From positions 3,472,001 through 3,536,000 of the forward strand of contig SPDT01000007.1 in assembly GCA_008477525.1 (NCBI GenBank): DNA of 64,000 bases. Direction: 5' to 3'. Origin of the DNA: Hypomyces perniciosus. Lineage: Eukaryota; Ascomycota; Sordariomycetes; Hypocreales; Hypocreaceae. Within the stretch, counting starts at the first letter, position 1, and each line of letters starts with the position of its first letter. The notes below the pieces were generated by a model, which was given only the letters and a program-made list of their open reading frames with translations, was not told the origin of the DNA and ran no database searches. Below, piece by piece: positions 56,721 through 64,000 of this stretch. Position numbers and translations under genes: made by a program.

Positions 56721-59700
56721 ATGACTCCGACTCTCGCTCTATATCTACGCTACTTTGGCTCTCCGCACGCACTAGATCATGGTGGAATCAAAGGCATCGA
56801 GAAGATGGGCGACATAGAGAAGAAACCGCAGCCCATGGAGGCTCAGTTTGCGGCCATTCTCGCCGATGCCGCGGTGCGTTATGCCGACTCGCCTGGCAAA
56901 GGGGCGACTCTGCTGGACTTTTTAAACCCGCCGATGAAGTCGGTAGACGATCTGAAAAAGCAGCTTGACCTCCAAAACGACAAGTTTGCCCAATTCCGTG
57001 CAAGACGACAGAACATCTTCAGTGCCATTTCGGCAGCACTGACACCGGTTGAGGTGATTGGGGGGATCATTGCTGGCGCCGCCAAAGATGTTTTTCAGCC
57101 TGCCGAAGGTATCTACGGCGCCGTCCTTTACCTAGTCAATGCTGCACGCGACGTTTCGTCCATGTACGACTCGATACTCGAGCTCTTTGATCAGCTAAAG
57201 GTATGGCTTTCTTGAGACCCTCTCTATCCATCTCCACAGGCGAGACTGACCTGCTTCTTCAGGACTTTACAGCTCGTTTGAATGTCTATGTGAAGCACGA
57301 GATGACACTGGAACTGCGCGACAAGTTGGTATCCATTCTAGCTGCATTGTTTGAAGTGCTAGTTATTTCTGTGCAATCTGCCCGCCGAGGCCGTTTCAAA
57401 AGCTACCTCTTGAGACTTGTTGGATCCGAGAGCCCTGCTCAGCCTGCGCTTGAGAAGCTCAAGGCCCTGACGCTTGGAGAGGAGCGCCAGGTTCTGGCAG
57501 AAGCCTATGGTGGCGTCGCTCAACTCAATGTGAAGACGGACAGGGTGGAGAGTATCGTGACACAGATGAGCCAAAACATCCAAGAAATGAGGCTTGGGCA
57601 ACAGCAAGTAATGGGCTTTTCTCACCGCGACAAGCTCAAAGAAATCCTTGAGCCTACGCCTTATGCTGAAGACTATTACACGGGATTCAGTCGATATCGA
57701 CTACAGGGAACTGGTGAATGGATTCTCGAAGATGATGGCTGGAAGTCCTGGATCGGCGGCGAGACTCGTCATTTATGGATGTGTGGTGGTCCTGGTATGG
57801 AATCCCGAGACTGATCCCCCCAGCAGTCTCTCAGTTCAAAATAACTGACAACTCCTCACAGGTACCGGTAAATCGTTCTTGACGACACGGGCCATTGCTT
57901 GGGGTATCGAAAACCTCTCGCAGATAGCATACTTCTTCTTTCGCGACAATGATCCGGAAACGAGATCTGTACTCCAAGCACTGCGAGATGTTGCTTACCA
58001 ACTGAGCGAAAGCGACGCTTATTACGCCGAACAACTCATGCGCCAACTGCACAGCAGCGACGACATCAAGACAATAGCCAGTGCCTTCCGGAGATTATTC
58101 GTTCAGCCATTCTCGGACGATCAGCGTGGCAAATCTGTCTATATCTTCCTCGATGGTATTGACGAAGCGGAACAAGAGGGTATCGAACAGCTTCTATTCC
58201 TTCTGGCTCCGGTGGATGGATCTCCACTGAAACTGCAATTTGCCTTGGTTGGGAGATCTTACTTGTCTGAAACAATCTCATCCGCATTAGATCCAAACGC
58301 CCGTGGCCAAGTCTTGACAACAATCTATGTGACTCCAGATCGCAGCGCAGCGGACGTGAATGCTTTTATCGCCGATGGCGTGCGCAATTCCAGAATCCTA
58401 AGCCGTTCTACCAATGAGTTCAAGAATCAGGTCATTGAGGCAATGACAAAACAGGCTGATGGGCTATTTATCTTGGCCAAATTCATGTTGACCGAGATCA
58501 ACAGCAAGCGGCACCCGAGTTCGATACTCAAGAGTCTTGAGTCATTTCCAAAGGAAATCAACGGTATGCTCAATAAGACGCTTGCTAATCTCTCCGCTAC
58601 GATTTCCGAAGAAGAAGCTCGGGATCTAAACGAGATGCTGCAATGGGTTTCCTGTGCTGAGGAGTCGTTGACTTTGGAGCAACTTGAAGCCGCACTCATC
58701 TTGAAATTTGGGGATCCGCCGCTTCGTCTTGAAGAGGCGCTGCGTGGGCAATTCTCCTGCTTCTTCGAGCTTGAACGGGAGGATGGTTTGACTACGGATG
58801 ACCTGGTCAAAGACTTCACTAAAAAGGTACGGGAGCGGAATGGGACAAGGGCCGTCAGTCCTGGCGGACGTATCAGTTCATCTGATTCGAGCAGCCCTGC
58901 TCGTGGGACCAGTCCTGCAGGACAGGGTGGCTCAACAAGCCGGCACTCAAGCCCGGCTGTTGGCCAACTCAGCCCAAATCGACAATTTAGTCCTGCGCGG
59001 AGTCCTGGAATCCTTGACTCATTGAACGACATGGATTTTCGGTCAAATCCAACCAATACATACGTGACCTTCTTCCATACGTCACTCAGGCAATTCTTCC
59101 GGGATGGTGGCTCTGCTACTGCGCCAAGCAGTGAGGGTGTGGCTATTGGTTTCGATAGCGTCACCGCTCGCGTTCACATTCTCAAGACTTGTCTGAGGAT
59201 TTTCAACGACAGAGAGTGGTTTAAAAGTCACAAGCTGGGTCATGGCGAGGAAGCTATGAAGCAATACGCGGCATGGTATTGGCAAGAGCATCTTGCTGTC
59301 CTTGACCCTACGACGGTATCATCCAGTGATAAAAAGGAGCTATCTATGCTCATCTTCAGGATGCTGACTGTCGAGAGCATCATCTTGGATTGGAGCGTTA
59401 TGTACGAGAAGAATAACGAAGGACTAGAAGTTCTAACGGATTCTAATATCGAGGGTCTCCGCAAATGGCTGAGTGACCCTGAGGTTCTTGCTAGCCTTAC
59501 GCCAGAAGCCAGGGACTTTGTCACACAATCGACTGGGAAAGCATTAGGGATTTTTGAGCCCCTTGGTCGGTGTTATGCAAGGGCATGGCTATCCGAAGAC
59601 TGCCGGGATTACATTCCGACATTGTTTTGCTTCAAGATCTCACAGAACTTTGCATTAATGGATAGCGGAACAGCTTGGTCAAAAGCCCGAACCCACTGGC

Positions 59701-61319
59701 TGGAGATACCAGTCGAGGAGAGGGTCTTAAAGGCAATTGCTTGGGCTAATTACCCCGAAACAGCCCATTGGCATCTGCGTCTTGGAAGCACATATTTGAT
59801 GCTGGGCATACACAGCAATGCTCTCGCTCATTACAACAAAGCTCTCGAATTGGACCACAACAGTGTACAGACAGCCGGGCGGGTCGCGTACTGTCTTTCC
59901 AAATATGGCCGCTACAACGAATCGTTACAGCAAGCCCTTAAATGCGCAGAGATTGAAGAGAAGAGCCTAAAAGAGGGCGCCCTGCAAGGTTTCGCTATCA
60001 AGAGCTCCAAGTGGCGACTCTATAAGGATTACCTCCTCATCGCCCAATGCTCCTATCTCACTGGCAAAGCTGATCAGGCACTTGAGTACTTCCGCAAAGC
60101 CATTAAAAGTGCGACAGAGGTGGATTTAAGCCCGAAAGAATATTTCGAGGCAGAGACGGGGTATTTTGAGATTTTGGCGGATGAAAATCTTCATCAGGAA
60201 ACAATGAATTTGCTACAAGAAATGTCGTTGCAAATCATTGGGAACAGAAATGGTCAAAGCCGCCTGATTGACTTCCTTTTGGATCAATACACCAAGCCTC
60301 TGGTTCTGGACTGGATCCCCAAAGCAGCCAGCAAGACGGGCAAAGTGGACTTCTTTTTGGACCAACTCGAGTTGGCCATCGAGGCCGCCAATACCATGCG
60401 CGACCTGATGGGTGTACTATATCTTCGTTTGGCATTCGGCACAACCTGTGCATATAATCGTGATGTTGAAGGCGGCATTGTAATTTTTGAGCAGATATCA
60501 CTAGTTGAGTACAGGCCTCGGGGCAACGTTCCCACACGACATGGACGCGCTATTTCGTTTCAAAAGCTGGCAATTCTGTACAAACAAAAGATTCTACAAG
60601 CGGATCTTAAGTCGCCCGAAGCAAAGGAATGGATCGAGAAGCTAGAGCGCGTTCAAGAAAAGCAGAGCAAGCATGAGAACCTGGACATGCCTGCAAACAT
60701 GTTTGGCTCCGATGTCAATGTCGCGTCGATCTATCTGGGGCTGTTTTACCGACTCCTCGGCAGAGATGCTGACGCCACACGTCTTCTTGGACAGTTGGTG
60801 ATCAAGAGCCTGGATATCTTACTGGACAATGAGCCGCGCAACGACGAGTATGCGCTGGAGAATTTGGTGCGGGCGTTCATTGCTGCTGACGACATCCCCA
60901 ACGCACAAGCACTTGCGCAGTCCATGCGGAAGATCAACTCCAAGGCTGCAATCGGGACACCGGCGGAGTCTCCTGTTCACGCGCGAGTTGAACCAAAGCT
61001 TCCGGATATCCAAACAGTGAACCGAAGCTGCGCTCAGTGTTTGGATAATATTTCATCGGAGGAGGATTTCGCTATGTGCCGATTCTGTTTGGATTCGTAC
61101 TGCATGAAGTGTCTTGAAGGTACCATCAAGCAGGCTGGAAACAAGACGAGCGACAAGAGGAGTGATGTCGTCTGTCGAAGTGACCATCAGTGGTTCACCG
61201 TGCCGCCCTTGAATAGGCTGTTGCATGCGGGAGAAATCCTCTGGGGCGATGGTCAAGTAAAGGGCTTCAGAGAGTGGGAGAATGCTCTGAGGCTGAAATG
61301 GCGCGATAGTATACCTTGA
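56721..61319 (+). CDS. STAND/NACHT-TPR protein with C-terminal zinc motif (fungal NLR-like)
   Basis: Exons 56721-57200, 57263-57794 and 57862-61319 give 1489 residues; an in-frame ATG at 56805 is an alternative start. The N-terminal 300 residues are helical and resemble the N-terminal domain common in fungal STAND proteins. A NACHT-type NTPase follows: Walker A GGPGTGKS (335-342, glycine split by the intron) and Walker B IFLDGIDEAE (432-441), with the LDGIDE form usual for NACHT. A Ser/Pro-rich linker with repeated SPARG/SPAGQ-like text lies at about 668-718. TPR-like helices begin near 970 (AHWHLRLGSTYLMLGIHSN, NALAHYNKALELD) and continue to about 1380. The end has a zinc-type motif, C-x2-C-x12-C-x2-C-x4-C-x2-C at 1394-1421, then Cys and His near 1442-1446, like ZZ/RING fingers. 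Fungal NLR-like proteins act in self/non-self recognition and perhaps defence; no effector partner gene lies next to it. Confidence 0.88.
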
Positions 61320-62294
61320 AAGAGTAGGGGGGATAAGCATGATTTGAAGGATGCGTACATATACTGGGAGCATAAAGCATAGACAGCGAAGCATATCTGG
61401 AGGTCTTTTAGATGAGCACGAAATGGTTATAAGAGGTGTACAGTAATTACTAACATGTTATTTGGAATGTGCTTGAATGTATTTGAATGAAAGATTCACG
61501 GTAAAAGGAAATGGGTGTTGTGTGAAGCTCAAAAAATGTCGACAACTGCAAAAAAAGAACCAGATGGTCGCTGCTCTCCCGCCGGGAATTGAACCCGGGT
61601 CTCAAGCGTGACAAGCTTGCATACTGACCACTATACTACGGAAGATGAATGACTTTGATAAGCCATTGTAGCGGGTTCAGATGACAAGAGGCCAACTAAT
61701 TATCTTTATCAAGGGTACCGCGTAGATCTGACATGATAACAACGTCACCACCTTGAGTTCCCTCATCAATCTCAGTCCATCACCCAATTCGCTCGCTGAA
61801 AAGGCCAAAAACGGCGAGCGGAACGATGCGAGCGATTTTTCCTAATTGGGCCAAATTCGCGATTTTCAGCCGCCTCAGCTCTAGGCTTCGACTCGATGTA
61901 CATACTAAATAAGGTCAGGGTGATTTTGGGCGAGTTTTTAACGGTTACGTTACTCTATCGATGGTTTTATGGCACTCGGATTTGAACATTGCAAGTGAAA
62001 AGACTTTGCTTGTGTGTAAGTTTTATTTGTTGATGGTGTCCTCCAGGACCAATCGCAATGGTAGATAGCCTTTCAGAAATACGTATGTAGAAACAGAGGC
62101 ATCCCAAAGTACATGCTCTTCATTAATAGATAGGAGCCTGCCAAGATGGAAGTGACGGGCTCCCTCACAAGGCATTTAATTGTGGCGCAATCCATGCCCT
62201 TTCGATATCCCCATCATCATCCCATCACCCCGAATTGTGTGTTTTTCCACTTGCATCATTAATTTACTCCCCAAAGCTTCAGTATTTAATCACA
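61320..62294. other. Intergenic region with tRNA gene
   Basis: About 1 kb holding a tRNA-Asp gene on the minus strand and the promoter of the Zn2Cys6 gene. The 61700-62290 part shows no other feature. Confidence 0.5.
61574..61645 (-). tRNA. tRNA-Asp (GTC)
   Basis: 72 nt fold as a cloverleaf: acceptor TCTTCCG with CGGGAGA, D arm GTAT..ATGC, anticodon arm CAAGC-TTGTCAC-GCTTG with anticodon GTC, T arm CCGGG-TTCAATT-CCCGG. No intron. The anticodon assigns it to aspartate. Confidence 0.92.
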
Positions 62295-64000
62295 ATGCCA
62301 GCTTGTGCGACATGCGTTCAGCGCAAACGCGACTGCGATGCCATCAAACCGCGATGCTTCCAGTGCAAGCGCTCACATCTCAAATGTGTCTATGACCCAG
62401 AACCTCCAAAATTCGAGTTCCGCGATGAAACACAGAACGTGATGAGCAAATCCTCCTCTCACGCTGGAAAGAAACCAATGAAAGTGGTCAAACGACGCAA
62501 GGATTCGCAGGCATCTTCCTCTAGTCCAAAATGGAGAGATGCCATTACTCTCGAGGCGAGCAACATGAACTTCGTCCCAATCGATAATATGCCTTTCTCT
62601 ACCCTTGAAGATACACTTACTGCACCAATGGATATGCCGTTTGATCACCACTTGGACCATGATCAGCTCTGGGACTTGTCGCTACAGAACTCTCTTCAGT
62701 GGACTGAGGCCGGGGAACAAGGAATTTTTCTAGCGAACTTGTCGCCTATTCTGGATGTTGAGGAACCCATGCATTTAACCGTTCCCGACTGGACAAATGT
62801 GCAGTCTGTAGGAGTCGATCAATCATCCTCAAGTCCTGAGTCCACTGTCTCAGACCACCTGTTGGCTCAACATTATACGCGGAACCTCACATCAATGTAT
62901 AGCTCCAAGAACCCGGGGTGGAACTTCCACACATATTTCTTTAATCGGTTCAGCTCAAAACACCCATTTGTCGTTTCCTCCATCTATGCTTGGACATCTG
63001 CTCATTTGTTCTGCCAAGAACACTTGGATTCACCGGCAAACTCCATGTCAAATTATGAAAAATGCGCCATTGAGCTAAAGAAGCTATTCAACATTGATAT
63101 AACGGGCCAGCCCAATCTCGAGACGCCTAAATTCTTGGTTACCAACACCAACCAAGACGATCTTGACGCAATTGCGGTGTCTCTTTATTTTCTGGCATCT
63201 ACAGATCTGATATTATCGCGGTCCGAAAATCTTCGCAATCTGCTTGAGCTCGAAGCTAGCATTTTGCGTGCTCGTCCACTGGAAGGGCCGGATTCCGTCT
63301 TCATCAAAATCGCCACATGGTTCTGCTTTCTCGATGCACGTGTATCTGCCTTTGGGAAAGGACATGGCGGTGTCATACAAGCTGTGGGGGGTGAACGGGG
63401 GATGATAGCTGCCTTGCACGACTCGGAGGACTTTCTACTGAGGGAGTACAAGAAGCTTTATCCGCGAGAAGAACGACAGCGAGACCAGGCGCATTTCCCG
63501 TTTTACACGATAACGTGCAGGCTGGTCACTATTTTTGATCGTATCTCTCGATTCTACTACGACTCGAGTGATCTGGCAATCCAATCAGATACCAGAGGCT
63601 CACTTGATGGGATCAAGAAGGTAAGTAGCAATATTTGCAAAAACAGGCATAGCTTTCAATGATATGGATACGATACTGAGAGGTATTCAGACCCTTGATA
63701 GCACATCCGAGTCCAAGGCGGCCGAAGACAACGTTTTGTCCATATTCTTCACGACTTCGGCCTTGTACCACGCCGTGGAGATTTATTATTCACGAACGTT
63801 TGAGCATGAGGCGCCGATGTATTCTGCCGATGATCATGCAATTAGCATCATAAAAACGACGGACAGGTACTATCAGGCTCTGAGGCGTCCGCGAACAGAA
63901 CCGCCTACAACCAAAGTCTGGCCCTGGCCACTTGTTTTTGCAGCGGTCGAGGCGAAAGATTCGATCTATCGTGGATGGGCAGTGCAAAGAATCCGTGATT
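62295..64000 (+). CDS. Zn2Cys6 transcription factor, 3' end outside window
   Basis: Exon 1 is 62295-63620 (442 codons), followed by an intron 63621-63690 (GTAAGT..TTCAG) and exon 2 from 63691 to the window edge; the C-terminus is missing. The N-terminus holds a complete binuclear zinc cluster, C-x2-C-x6-C-x6-C-x2-C-x6-C at Cys4 to Cys31 (CATCVQRKRDC, then CFQCKRSHLKC). A basic linker KKPMKVVKRRKD follows. The middle region, with SSIYAWTSAHLF, WFCFLDARVSAFG and the GGVIQAVGG stretch, resembles the fungal-specific regulatory domain of Zn2Cys6 activators. It is a nuclear sequence-specific regulator; target genes cannot be told. An upstream in-frame ATG at 62235 exists, but the start at 62295 puts the cluster next to the N-terminus as is usual. 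Confidence 0.88.

Overview
The window looks like nuclear DNA of a filamentous ascomycete, most likely a Sordariomycete and plausibly Hypocreales. The genes are split by short introns (about 55-240 nt) with GT..AG ends and CTAAC/CTGAC-type branch sites. The products are typical of such fungi: NCS1 permease, PhiA-like cell-wall protein, WSC protein, siderophore transporter, NACHT-TPR receptor-like protein, Zn2Cys6 factor and fungal complex I subunits. Species is not determinable from the sequence alone. All exon junctions below were worked out by hand from splice signals, reading phase and remembered family motifs; no database search was run.

Layout. 0-7 kb: 3' end of the CHL1 helicase, a 231-bp inverted-repeat element with target duplication, a purine/cytosine-type permease, a short-chain dehydrogenase and a GCN4/IDI-4-like bZIP gene with an unresolved start. 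7-17.8 kb: a gene-poor stretch holding one tiny cysteine-rich gene (9.1-9.5 kb), microsatellites, one copy of a small TA-flanked element and many short TACTCCGTA/TACTTCGTA-type motifs. 17.8-30 kb: CCCH zinc-finger gene, mitochondrial acyl carrier protein, a frameshifted M14 carboxypeptidase, complex I subunit NDUFS8, a conserved disordered protein and a secreted cysteine-rich protein. 31.5-38 kb: a repeat island with tRNA-Arg, a gypsy-type pol relic carrying a second copy of the TA-flanked element, a truncated coiled-coil ORF with a perfect hairpin at its stop, and a 4-kb decayed multi-exon coding region of an unnamed family. 40-50 kb: WSC/GPI protein, protein-L-isoaspartate methyltransferase, a bacterial-type terpene synthase, BSD2, CBP6 and the citrate carrier CTP1. 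51-64 kb: siderophore transporter with an upstream GATA-type iron-regulator site, PhiA-like protein, DJ-1/PfpI protein, a large STAND/NACHT-TPR protein with a C-terminal zinc motif, tRNA-Asp and the 5' part of a Zn2Cys6 regulator.

The genes do not form one pathway. Several serve mitochondria (acyl carrier protein, NDUFS8, CBP6, CTP1) and several face the outside of the cell (permease, siderophore transporter, WSC, PhiA-like and cysteine-rich secreted proteins). The most notable items are the bacterial-type terpene synthase with a variant NSE motif, the NACHT-TPR protein, the nested insertion that can be read at single-base level, and the decayed large gene in the repeat island.
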